A stretch of DNA of 64,000 nucleotides from NCBI RefSeq assembly GCF_001665685.1, contig NZ_LZTB01000010.1:124001-188000 (forward strand), given 5' to 3'. This DNA is from Mycobacterium sp. 852013-50091_SCH5140682 (GTDB lineage: Bacteria > Actinomycetota > Actinomycetes > Mycobacteriales > Mycobacteriaceae). The notes beneath the pieces were generated by a model, which worked only from the letters and a program-made list of their open reading frames with translations, did not search any database and was not told where the DNA came from. How positions within the stretch are numbered: the stretch's first letter is position 1; each line of letters begins with the position of its first letter. This document shows positions 24,881 to 33,005 of the stretch, piece after piece. Both the position numbers and the translations under genes were made by a program.

Positions 24881-25731
24881 GCAAGCGTCGAACCATCAGC
24901 GGCCGCACGGTCGTCATCACCGGAGCGGCCTCCGGCATCGGACGAGCCTTGGCCCAACGTCTTTCGGCGCATTCCTGCCCGGTCGCCATCGCCGACGTCG
25001 ACGAGGTGGGCCTCAAGGAGACCGAAGCGAGCCTGCCCGGCCCGGTGCTCACCCGGGTGCTCGACGTGCGCGACGCAGCCGATCAGCGTTCGTTCGCCGA
25101 CGAGGTGGCCGACTGGGCGCCGCAACCCTTGGGGGCGGTGTTCAACAACGCAGGCGTCGCGGTCGCGTCGAATGTGCTCGACGCCGTGCCCGAGGACGAT
25201 CAGTGGTTGTGGGACATCAACTTCCACGGCGTGGTCAACGGGACACGGGCTTTCCTGCCGATTCTCGTCAAGCAGGACGAAGGCGTGATCGTCAATACCT
25301 CCAGCGTGTTCGGGCTGGTCGGGATGCCGAGTCAAAGTGCATACTGCTCGGCCAAATTCGCGGTCCGCGGGTTCACCGACGCGTTGCGTCAGGAGCTGCG
25401 GGGCACCGGCGTGTCGGCGGTCAATGTGCATCCGGGTGGCATCAACACCAACATCGTGCGGAACGCCCGCTTCCGCAAGGACCCGGAAGGCCGGGGCCGC
25501 AACCAGTCTCAGATGGCCGACGAGTTCGCCGCGATCACCATGACGCAGCCGGACAAGGCCGCCGAGATCATCCACCGAGGCGTCGAGGCAGGCAAGGCGC
25601 GAATCCTGGTGGGGCCGGACGCTTACGTGTTCGACGCACTGGCCCGCATCGCTCCCACGCACTACTACGACGTGATCGGTTTCGCGCAGTCCCGGTTGCG
25701 TGGCCGGGCCCGGGCCCAGGCGGCGCGGTAG
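24877..25731 (+). CDS. Short-chain dehydrogenase/reductase
   Basis: 284 residues, classical SDR. TGAASGIG cofactor motif, NNAG, and the catalytic set Ser in VNTSSVFG with Tyr-xxx-Lys in YCSAKF are intact. The start is GTG 24877, overlapping the hydrolase stop. The C-terminal tail is longer than in minimal SDRs (VFDALARIAPTHYYDVIG). Third gene of the P450 operon; it likely oxidises or reduces the alcohol produced upstream (inference). It is convergent with the TAXI gene, 3 bp apart. Confidence 0.9.
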   Translation: MSKRRTISGRTVVITGAASGIGRALAQRLSAHSCPVAIADVDEVGLKETEASLPGPVLTRVLDVRDAADQRSFADEVADWAPQPLGAVFNNAGVAVASNVLDAVPEDDQWLWDINFHGVVNGTRAFLPILVKQDEGVIVNTSSVFGLVGMPSQSAYCSAKFAVRGFTDALRQELRGTGVSAVNVHPGGINTNIVRNARFRKDPEGRGRNQSQMADEFAAITMTQPDKAAEIIHRGVEAGKARILVGPDAYVFDALARIAPTHYYDVIGFAQSRLRGRARAQAAR

Positions 25732-25734
25732 CGG

Positions 25735-26670
25735 TCAGCCGTGCAGCCGGCGATAGGCCTGCGCCGCGCCGGGATGCAACGGCACCAGCCCGGTCTGGAT
25801 CATCGACGCCGGGGCCAGGTACTGCAGGCCACGCACATGCGCCGGCACCAATTGCGGTGCGTCCGAGGTGAGTACGTCCACGGTCGCGGCCACCACGTCG
25901 TCGGCGACGGCGCGCCCGACCAGCAACAAATTCGGGACACCGATCGTCTTGAGGCCAGGTGGGGCGTAGGCGCCGGTGGGCACGCTGCGTACCAGGTACG
26001 GGTAGCCCGAGAGCTGGGTCATCGGTGCCGCGAGGTTGCCGATGTCGAGCATGCGCAGCGGCTGGCGGGCATCCAGGTCGGCGATCGCGGGTGTCGGGAC
26101 TCCGCCGGACCACACCACGGCCTGCAGCTCGCCGTTCGCGAGCCCGGTCAGGCCGTCGCGCAGGCGGTAGTTCACCAGCGTCACCCGGTTTCGCAGCCCG
26201 GCCGCGTCGAGCATCACCACGCTGGTCGCCGCCGCGCCCGAGCCGCCGGGGCCTATCGAGACGCGGCCACCTCTGAGATCGGAAAGTTGCTGCGCCGCAG
26301 CGATATCCCGCACCACGACCTGCAGGTAGTTCTCGTACACCCGGGCGAGCGCCTGCGGTGCGGTCTCGCGAGGTCCGCCGGCCAGGTCGTGTTCGGCGAC
26401 ATCGGCCAGTGCGAGTCCCATGTCGGCCTCGCCGGAGCGTAGCCGCGCGAGGTTGTCGACGCTGCCCTCGGTGGCGATGACATCGACCTGCACATGCGGG
26501 TAGCGGGCGTGGATGCGCGCGGCCAGCAGTTCGGCGAACGCCAAATACAGGCCGCCGGATTCGCCCGCGGCCAGCCGCACACGCGCGGTCGGTCCGTTGC
26601 GCATGCAGCCCGCCGCCAGCAGGCTCGCAGCGCCGATCACGAAAGCCCGCCTGGTCACTGAAACTGTCAT
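25735..26670 (-). CDS. TAXI family (TRAP-type) solute receptor, lipoprotein
   Basis: 311 residues. The N terminus VTRRAFVIGAASLLAAGC combines a twin-arginine-like motif with a lipobox. The mature part has TAXI features: LAAGESGGLYLAFAELLAARIH, VIATEGSVDNLARLRSGEADMGLA, and VSIGPGGSGAAATSVVML. Such receptors normally serve TRAP transporters, but no TRAP membrane subunits are in this window. ATGA overlap with the sensor kinase gene makes it part of the two-component operon, so it may act as a ligand sensor for the kinase (inference). Confidence 0.88.
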   Translation of the reverse strand: MTVSVTRRAFVIGAASLLAAGCMRNGPTARVRLAAGESGGLYLAFAELLAARIHARYPHVQVDVIATEGSVDNLARLRSGEADMGLALADVAEHDLAGGPRETAPQALARVYENYLQVVVRDIAAAQQLSDLRGGRVSIGPGGSGAAATSVVMLDAAGLRNRVTLVNYRLRDGLTGLANGELQAVVWSGGVPTPAIADLDARQPLRMLDIGNLAAPMTQLSGYPYLVRSVPTGAYAPPGLKTIGVPNLLLVGRAVADDVVAATVDVLTSDAPQLVPAHVRGLQYLAPASMIQTGLVPLHPGAAQAYRRLHG

Positions 26671-28046
26671 GCCGGCGGTCCCGCCACGGGGAGTCTGAAA
26701 CACACCCGCAGACCGCCCTCGGCAGCCTTGTCCACCGTCAGCGTCCCGCCATGCCCCGCCGCGATCTCGGCGGCGATGGCCAGCCCGAGCCCGGTGCCAG
26801 ACCGGTCGTCGCGCCCGCGCCAGAACCGCGATGTGGCCCTTGCCAAGTCGTCCTCGGGCAGGCCGACACCATCGTCGCTGACGGTGAGATCCACCGTCTG
26901 ATCGCTTGACAGGACCGACACCGTCACCGTGGTGCCGGGCCCGGCGTAGCGCAGAGCGTTGTCGATCGCGACGTCGAGCAGCTGTTCCACATCGTGTCTG
27001 GCGAGCTGAACGTGGGGAGCGGCATGGTCGGCGAGCTGCGTCAGGTGTTGGTTCTGGCTGTCGGCCACGGGCTTCCAGAACGCCAGCCGTTCGTCGATCA
27101 CATCGGTCAGATCGGTCGACTCTTCGGCTGTGGTGGACAGGCCCACCCGGCGGCTACCGCTGACCTCCTCCGCCCGGGCCAGCCGCAGCAACTGCTGCAG
27201 CAGGTTTTCGAGCCGGTCCAGTTCTGCCGACATCGACCCGTAGGTCGCCCGGCCATCCTCGGCCACATAATCTTCCAGGCTGTCCGCGCGAAGCCGCACG
27301 GCGGCAAGGGGATTCCGCAACTGATGGGAAGCATCGGCGATGAGGCGACGCTGCCGGTCCAGCGATGCCCGCACCACCTGAGCCATGGTGTTGAACGCGG
27401 AGGTGAAGTGGCGCAGCTCAGGCGGCCCCGCGACATCGGCCGGTGGACCGGACACGCCCTCGGTCATCTCGGCGACGGCGCGTTCCAGCCCGGTCAGCGG
27501 GCGCAGCACCCAGCGGGTCAGGCCGCGGCCGACGAGCGCGGCGAGCACCAGCAGGGCCAGGCACCCGACCGTCACCCACAACCACCCGATCCCGATATCG
27601 CGCGCGGCAGTAGAGATGTCGACGGCGATCACCACGGCGCCGACCAGTTCGCCGTCGCGCCGGATGCCCGCGGTGTCCAGCCGGTGCTGACGGTCCCACG
27701 GCATGATCCGGGCCCAGCGCGGCCCCGGCGCGTCGACCAGGGCATGGTCCACGGCCGTCGCGACATCCGGATCGGCCGTGGTGAGTCCACGCGCACCGAG
27801 AGCCTGGCCGTTCGCATCGACGACGAGCAGACCTTCCCCGTAGAGGTCGTGGTAGCGGTCGACGAGCCGATCCAGTGGCACATTCGGCATCGCCGCGGCG
27901 TCGGCCAGGGCGGCCAGTTGCCGTCCCCGTTCGGCCGCCAGCGCTGCCGAGCGTCGGTCGGCCAGACTCAGGGCCAAGGGTACGGCCAGTGCCGCGATCG
28001 CCAGCAGCGACAGCACGACGAGGATGACCCGGACCCGGATACCCAT
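26667..28046 (-). CDS. Two-component sensor histidine kinase
   Basis: 459 residues. A TM helix at the N terminus, an extracytoplasmic domain to about residue 150, a second TM segment (LWVTVGCLALLVLAALVG), HAMP, then HisKA with ADASHQLRNPLAAVRLR (phospho-acceptor His241) and an HATPase domain with NALRYAGPG, DDGVGLPEDDL and GTGLGLAIAAEIA. Its start abuts the response regulator stop with no gap, and its stop overlaps the TAXI receptor gene. The layout resembles TctD/TctE-type systems that respond to organic acids. Confidence 0.93.
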   Translation of the reverse strand: MGIRVRVILVVLSLLAIAALAVPLALSLADRRSAALAAERGRQLAALADAAAMPNVPLDRLVDRYHDLYGEGLLVVDANGQALGARGLTTADPDVATAVDHALVDAPGPRWARIMPWDRQHRLDTAGIRRDGELVGAVVIAVDISTAARDIGIGWLWVTVGCLALLVLAALVGRGLTRWVLRPLTGLERAVAEMTEGVSGPPADVAGPPELRHFTSAFNTMAQVVRASLDRQRRLIADASHQLRNPLAAVRLRADSLEDYVAEDGRATYGSMSAELDRLENLLQQLLRLARAEEVSGSRRVGLSTTAEESTDLTDVIDERLAFWKPVADSQNQHLTQLADHAAPHVQLARHDVEQLLDVAIDNALRYAGPGTTVTVSVLSSDQTVDLTVSDDGVGLPEDDLARATSRFWRGRDDRSGTGLGLAIAAEIAAGHGGTLTVDKAAEGGLRVCFRLPVAGPPA

Positions 28047-28712
28047 CTAGCTGTCCAGCCGAAAACCGAAGCCGCGCACGGTATGTAGCGGCAACCCCGC
28101 GAGTTTGGCCCGGATCTGCCCGATGAAGAAGTCCAGCGACCTCGACCGCCCGACCACCGCGGTGCCCCACACCTCGAGCATGAGCTCTTCGCGGCTGACG
28201 GCCTCGCCCTGCTGAGCGGCCAGCGTCGCCAGGATCTGGAACTCGGTCTTGGTCAAGGACTGTGGCGTGCCTGCCACGCTGACTTCCCTGCGTTCGCGGT
28301 CGATCAGCACGGGCCCGGCCATGACCGGTTCGGCGGGTGCTGCCGCAGCGCCGCCGACCCGCTGCACCCGGCGCATGACCGCTTGAATCCGGGCCAGCAG
28401 CACAGCCTTTCGAACGGGTTTCACCAGATAATCGTCGGCGCCTGCGCGTAAGCCGAGCACCACCGCGCCGTCGCCGTCACGGGCGGTCATGATGATGACG
28501 GGAACCATCGAGGCCCGCCGGAGCGTACGCAGTACGTCGAGGCCGTCCATGTCCGGGAGCCCCAGGTCCAGCAGCACCAGATCGCAACCCTTGACCCGGT
28601 TGAGCGCGTCAGCGCCGCGCCCGGCGCGCACCACGGTCGCGCCGGTCTGGCCGAGCAGCTCGGCCAGCGCCGACGCGACACCGTCGTCGTCCTCGACGAG
28701 CAGGACTTGCAT
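28047..28712 (-). CDS. Two-component response regulator, OmpR family
   Basis: 221 residues. Receiver domain with acidic pocket VEDDD, phosphorylation site Asp49 in LVLLDLGLPDMD, Thr in IIMTARD and Lys in LVKPV. The C-terminal winged helix (TKTEFQILATLAAQQGEAVSREELMLEVWG...HTVRGFGFRL) is of the OmpR/PhoB type. Directly followed by its kinase. It lies 10 bp after the MHS transporter gene, which it may control. Confidence 0.94.
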   Translation of the reverse strand: MQVLLVEDDDGVASALAELLGQTGATVVRAGRGADALNRVKGCDLVLLDLGLPDMDGLDVLRTLRRASMVPVIIMTARDGDGAVVLGLRAGADDYLVKPVRKAVLLARIQAVMRRVQRVGGAAAAPAEPVMAGPVLIDRERREVSVAGTPQSLTKTEFQILATLAAQQGEAVSREELMLEVWGTAVVGRSRSLDFFIGQIRAKLAGLPLHTVRGFGFRLDS

Positions 28713-28722
28713 GACGCTGATG

Positions 28723-30060
28723 CTATGAACCCGTAGGCGAAACCGCGACGGATTCGCCGATGCCGGTGTTCAATTCGCGGGTTTCGCGTTCCAGCTGCGA
28801 ACGCCGCGACGACTCGCCCATGAAGACGTACACCAGCAGCGACACCAGCGCGGCTGCGGCGACGTAGACGAAGAACCAGTTCTCGTGGCCAATGTTCTTG
28901 AGCCCCAATGCCACGTATTCGGTGGTGCCGCCGAAGATCGCGACGGTCAGCGCGTAGGGCAGGCCGACGCCGAGCGCGCGGATGCGAGCCGGGAACATTT
29001 CGGCTTTGACCACGGCATTGATCGACGTGTACCCCGACACGATGACCAGGCCGACCATCATCAGGCCGAACGCCGCCACTGCCGATTCCACGTGGGCCAC
29101 CGCGGTGAGCAGGGGAACGGTGCCCAGCGTGGCACCCACCCCGAACGCGATGAGTAGGGGGCGACGGCCGATGCGGTCCGACAGCGCGCCCACCAGCGGC
29201 TGCAGTGCCACGAAGATCAGCAGCGCGACGAAATTGATCAAGGTGACCTCCTCTTTCGGCAGTCCCGCGGTGTTGATCATGAACTTCTGCATGTAGGTCG
29301 TGAACGTGTAGAACGCGATGGTGCCGCCCAGCGTCAGACCCACCACGGTCAGGCATTCCCGCGGATACTGCAGCAGCACGCGCAAGCTGCCGCGCTCAGC
29401 GCCCGCGGCGTTCTCTCGCACGGCCAATTCGTAGTTCGGCGATTCGTCCATGGTGCGGCGCAGCCACATGACGGTCACCGCCGCCACGGCGCCGATGACG
29501 AACGCGATCCGCCAGCCCCACGAGTGCAGCTGCTCAGCCGTGAGCACCTGCTGCAGGATGATCTGCACCCCGAGCGCGAGCAGCTGGCCGCTGGTCAGCG
29601 TGACGTATTGAAACGACGAGTAGAAGCCGCGCCGGTGCGGCGTGGCGACCTCGCTGAGGTAGGTCGCCGACGTCCCGTATTCGCCGCCGAGTGACAGGCC
29701 CTGCAGCAGCCGGGCGACCACGAGCAGGATCGGCGCGAGCGCGCCGATCTGGGCGTATCCGGGCAGGAACGCGATGCCCAGCGAGCCTGCGCCCATCAGG
29801 GTCACGGACAGGGTCAGCGCGGCGCGCCGGCCGAATCGGTCGGCGTAGCGGCCGAACATCCAGCCCCCGAGCGGGCGGACCAGGAAGCCGACGGCGAAGA
29901 TGCCCGCGGTGTTCAACAGCTGTGCCGTCGGATTACCCGACGGAAAGAACACGCTGGCGAAGTAAATGCTGAACGCCGCATAGGCGTACCAGTCGTACCA
30001 CTCGATGAGATTGCCGAGTGATCCGCGAATCACGTTGCCTGCTACAGATCTTGACGTCAT
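28723..30060 (-). CDS. MHS-family MFS transporter (organic-acid:proton symporter type)
   Basis: 445 residues, 12 predicted TM segments. GNLIEWYDWYAYAAFSIYFASVFFP at the start, FLVRPLGGWMFGRYADRFGRR, and RLLQGLSLGGEYGTSATYLSEVA are metabolite:H+ symporter hallmarks (KgtP, citrate and shikimate carriers). The substrate is probably a small carboxylate or betaine. ATG 30060 has GAGG a few bases ahead. Same strand and close order with the two-component system and TAXI receptor. Confidence 0.92.
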   Translation of the reverse strand: MTSRSVAGNVIRGSLGNLIEWYDWYAYAAFSIYFASVFFPSGNPTAQLLNTAGIFAVGFLVRPLGGWMFGRYADRFGRRAALTLSVTLMGAGSLGIAFLPGYAQIGALAPILLVVARLLQGLSLGGEYGTSATYLSEVATPHRRGFYSSFQYVTLTSGQLLALGVQIILQQVLTAEQLHSWGWRIAFVIGAVAAVTVMWLRRTMDESPNYELAVRENAAGAERGSLRVLLQYPRECLTVVGLTLGGTIAFYTFTTYMQKFMINTAGLPKEEVTLINFVALLIFVALQPLVGALSDRIGRRPLLIAFGVGATLGTVPLLTAVAHVESAVAAFGLMMVGLVIVSGYTSINAVVKAEMFPARIRALGVGLPYALTVAIFGGTTEYVALGLKNIGHENWFFVYVAAAALVSLLVYVFMGESSRRSQLERETRELNTGIGESVAVSPTGS

Positions 30061-30188
30061 TGTCGGGCCTCCCCGCCGGTTGTTGGTGCTGCCCATGATG
30101 TGAGGGCGATCACCTGCGGGTGAAGGGGCAAGGCCCGGATCCCGGCGTTTCCTTGCACGATCCACAGATTGGCAGGGTGCCGGACTGC

Positions 30189-30659
30189 TCAGCGGACGGA
30201 AACGCCCGATTCCTGGTGGCGGCGTTGCCGTTCGGCGGTGGCCAGGTAGAACGCCCAGGCGAAGGCGAAGTTGGTGAACAGGCTCGACATGAAATACAGC
30301 CAGGGATAACGGATTCCACGCCTGCGGCCGTCGATGATGGTGAACAGCGGAAGCAGGATCACGTTGCCGACGGTGTAGTCGGAGCTTGCCGAGCCGGCGG
30401 CTGGGTTGGCGTACCCGAGGCGCAGGAATTCGCCCCAGGAGCCCTGCCCCAAGAAGGGGTTGGCGGCGTATTCGTAGACGTAGCGAATGTTGAAGTACCA
30501 GGTCAGCGGGAGTGACGCGATGCCGACGACGTAGAACACGGCCTCCAGCGTCGACACTTTCGGGCCGATGGGGACGCGGCTGAAGACCGCCGGGTTCAGC
30601 CGCACGATCAGCACGATGGTGACGATGCCCAAAACCGCGTGGACGATCAGCGAGACCAT
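30189..30659 (-). CDS. DUF2834 domain membrane protein
   Basis: 156 residues with about four hydrophobic segments (LIVHAVLGIVTIVLIVRL; VFYVVGIASLPLTWYF; NVILLPLFTIID; PWLYFMSSLFTNFAFAWAFYLA). It resembles the DUF2834 family of unknown function. Its start lies about 30 bp from the palindrome shared with the divergent TetR gene. A 128-bp gap precedes the MHS gene; co-transcription is likely but unproven. Confidence 0.75.
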   Translation of the reverse strand: MVSLIVHAVLGIVTIVLIVRLNPAVFSRVPIGPKVSTLEAVFYVVGIASLPLTWYFNIRYVYEYAANPFLGQGSWGEFLRLGYANPAAGSASSDYTVGNVILLPLFTIIDGRRRGIRYPWLYFMSSLFTNFAFAWAFYLATAERQRRHQESGVSVR

Positions 30660-30688
30660 AGCCGAGTGTCACCACGGCAGGAAAGTTT

Positions 30689-30702
30689 TGTCAATATTGA
30701 CA
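30689..30702. promoter_or_regulatory. TetR operator 1 (perfect 14-bp palindrome)
   Basis: TGTCAATATTGACA is self-complementary and lies between the divergent DUF2834 and TetR genes, 26 bp before the TetR ATG. A near copy occurs just after the TetR stop (31352 region). Probable autoregulatory TetR site. Confidence 0.75.
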
Positions 30703-30728
30703 TTACTGGGATGCGGTAGGTTACCCGC

Positions 30729-31346
30729 ATGGTCCGCCCGGCACAGACCGCGCGCAGCGAACGTACCCGTGAGGCGCTGCGCCAGGCTGCGCTGGTGCGG
30801 TTTTTGGCCCAGGGCGTCGAGGAGACCTCGGCCGAGCAGATCGCCGCCGACGCCGGGGTATCGCTGCGGACGTTCTACCGGCACTTCACCTCCAAGCACG
30901 ATCTCCTGTTCGCCGACTACGACGCCGGCCTGCACTGGTTTCGCGCCGCGCTGGCCGACCGTCCGCCCGGCGAATCGGTGATCGACTCCGTGCAATCGGC
31001 AATCCTGGCTTTTCCCTACGACGTTGACGCGGTGACCAAGATCGCCGCGATGCGGGCGGCCGAGCTGGACCCAGGCCGGATCGTGCGGCACATCCGGCAG
31101 GTCGAGGTGGATTTCGCCGAGGCGGTCCGTGAGCGGCTCGCGCGCGACGATCCGCCGGGCCCGGGTGTGGACGATCAGCTGCGGCTCACGGTCGCCGCGC
31201 GGTGCATCGCCGCAGCGGTGTTCGGGGCGATGGAGTTCTGGATGCTCGGTGACGAGTCGGGGGAGCGGTCGCTGCCCGAGCTGGCGCGGCTGTGCCGGGC
31301 TGCATTGGAGTCGTTGCGGAACGGCGTCATCCCCGCCTCCGGCTGA
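30729..31346 (+). CDS. TetR family transcriptional regulator
   Basis: 205 residues. HTH: RTREALRQAALVRFLAQGVEETSAEQIAADAGVSLRTFYRHFTSKHDLLF. The ligand domain contains YDVDAVTKIAAMRAAELDPGRIVRHIRQVE. ATG 30729. Palindromes of the same sequence flank it at both ends, so it probably controls three units: itself, the leftward DUF2834-MHS-two-component-TAXI group, and the oxidoreductase gene downstream. Confidence 0.9.
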   Translation: MVRPAQTARSERTREALRQAALVRFLAQGVEETSAEQIAADAGVSLRTFYRHFTSKHDLLFADYDAGLHWFRAALADRPPGESVIDSVQSAILAFPYDVDAVTKIAAMRAAELDPGRIVRHIRQVEVDFAEAVRERLARDDPPGPGVDDQLRLTVAARCIAAAVFGAMEFWMLGDESGERSLPELARLCRAALESLRNGVIPASG

Positions 31347-31370
31347 TGTTTTGTCATTATTGACAAAACA
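31347..31370. promoter_or_regulatory. TetR operator 2 before the FAD oxidoreductase gene
   Basis: Arms TGTTTTGTCA (31347-31356) and TGACAAAACA (31361-31370) are perfect 10-bp inverted repeats around TTAT. The core TGTCATTATTGACA differs from operator 1 by one base. It begins right after the TetR stop and ends 24 bp before the next ATG. Confidence 0.75.
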
Positions 31371-31394
31371 TTGTGACCATGTCAGCCTCAGCCG

Positions 31395-32957
31395 ATGGCG
31401 GACTTCGACGCGATCGTCATCGGCTCCGGACACAACGGGCTGACGGCCGCGGCGCTGCTACAACGCGCCGGGCTGCACACCGTGTGCCTGGAGGCCAAGC
31501 GCTACGCCGGCGGGATGGCGTCCACGGTGGAATTGTTCGACGGCTACCGGTTCGAGATCGCCGGCTCGCTGCAATTCCCCACCTCGGCGGTGGTGAGCCG
31601 CGAACTGGGCCTGGACACGCTGCCGACCGTCGACCTCGAAGTGATGTCGGTGTCGCTGCGCGGCACCGGAGATCCCCCGGTCATCTACTACGCCGACCCG
31701 ATGAGGATGCTCACCCACCTCGGCGAGGTGCACGGCGCCGACGCGGTCATGGGTATGGCCGGGCTGATGGCGTGGAGCCAGGCCCCGACGCGCGCGTTGG
31801 GTCGCTTCGACGCCGCCCGTCCGCCGCGCAGTGTCGACGAGATGTATGCCTGCGCCACAACCGAACTCGAACGGTCGGCCATCGACGATCTGCTGTTCGG
31901 GTCGGTCAGCGATGTGCTGGACCGCTACCTGCCCGACCGTGAGAAACACGGCGCGCTGCGCGGCATGCTGGCCTTCCTGGCCGTCAACACCACCTACCGG
32001 GGCCCTGAAACTCCGGGCAGTGCAGCGGCACTGGCGTACGGGCTCGCGGTACCCGACGAGAACGCCATGCTGATGAAGAAACTCGCGGGCGGTATCGGTG
32101 CGCTCACCGAACATCTGCACGGGCTGCTCACCGACGGTGGCGGTGAAGTGCGGCTCAATGCCTCGGTCGCGGAGATCCTCGTCGACGCCGGTCGCGTCAC
32201 CGGCGTACGTATGGCGGACGGGTCGACGCTGACCGCACCCGTGGTGGTCTCCGCCGTCGCCCCGGATCTCACCATCAACCGACTGCTGCCCTCCGAGTCC
32301 GTACCCAGCGAGATGCGGGACCGGTTCGCCCGTATCGACCATCGCGGCAGCTACCTGCAGATGCACTTCGCGCTCGACGGGGCACCCACTTTCGCCGCGC
32401 CGTACGAGTTGCTCAACGATCCCGAAATGCAGGCGGCCATCGGCATTTTCAGCACACCGGAGGATCTGCAGCAGCAGTGGCAGAACGCCAGGAAGGGCAT
32501 CGTCCCCGAGGATCCGGCCATCGCCTTCCAGATTCCGTCCGCGCATGACCCGGCCCTGGCGCCGGCCGGCAAGCACGCGGCGTCGGCGTTCGCCCTGTGG
32601 TTCCCGGTCGAGGAATCCGCGTCGAGCTACGGCGAGATGAAGGCGGAGATGGGTAAGCGGGTCATCGACAAGATCACCCGGCTGGCCCCCGATTTCGAAA
32701 GCCGCATCATGCTGCACACCACCTTCACGCCCCGCCACATGGGCACCATGTTCGGCGCACCGGGCGGGGACTACTGCCACGGCCTGATCCATCCCGAACA
32801 GATGGGCCGCAACCGCCCAGGCCCGCGTGGCCACGTCGATCAGCCGATTCCCGTCGCCGGCCTCTACTTGGGCAGCGCCGGTTGCCACGGTGGGCCGGGC
32901 ATCACGTTCATCCCCGGCTACAACGCCGCCAAAGCTGTTCTCGCCGACACCGCCTGA
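31395..32957 (+). CDS. Phytoene desaturase-like FAD-dependent oxidoreductase
   Basis: 520 residues. The N-terminal dinucleotide motif IVIGSGHNGLTAAALLQRAG and CLEAKRYAGGMA are typical of the carotenoid desaturase / CrtI-like amine-oxidase superfamily. The C-terminal PVAGLYLGSAGCHGGPGITFIPGYNAAK closes the FAD fold. No carotenoid genes are nearby, so the substrate is likely something else. ATG 31395 follows a TetR-type operator by 24 bp; no clear Shine-Dalgarno is seen. Confidence 0.85.
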   Translation: MADFDAIVIGSGHNGLTAAALLQRAGLHTVCLEAKRYAGGMASTVELFDGYRFEIAGSLQFPTSAVVSRELGLDTLPTVDLEVMSVSLRGTGDPPVIYYADPMRMLTHLGEVHGADAVMGMAGLMAWSQAPTRALGRFDAARPPRSVDEMYACATTELERSAIDDLLFGSVSDVLDRYLPDREKHGALRGMLAFLAVNTTYRGPETPGSAAALAYGLAVPDENAMLMKKLAGGIGALTEHLHGLLTDGGGEVRLNASVAEILVDAGRVTGVRMADGSTLTAPVVVSAVAPDLTINRLLPSESVPSEMRDRFARIDHRGSYLQMHFALDGAPTFAAPYELLNDPEMQAAIGIFSTPEDLQQQWQNARKGIVPEDPAIAFQIPSAHDPALAPAGKHAASAFALWFPVEESASSYGEMKAEMGKRVIDKITRLAPDFESRIMLHTTFTPRHMGTMFGAPGGDYCHGLIHPEQMGRNRPGPRGHVDQPIPVAGLYLGSAGCHGGPGITFIPGYNAAKAVLADTA

Positions 32958-33005
32958 CAGTCGACACACGGCCGACTGACAGGTACCGGTCGCATACTGT
33001 CGCCC

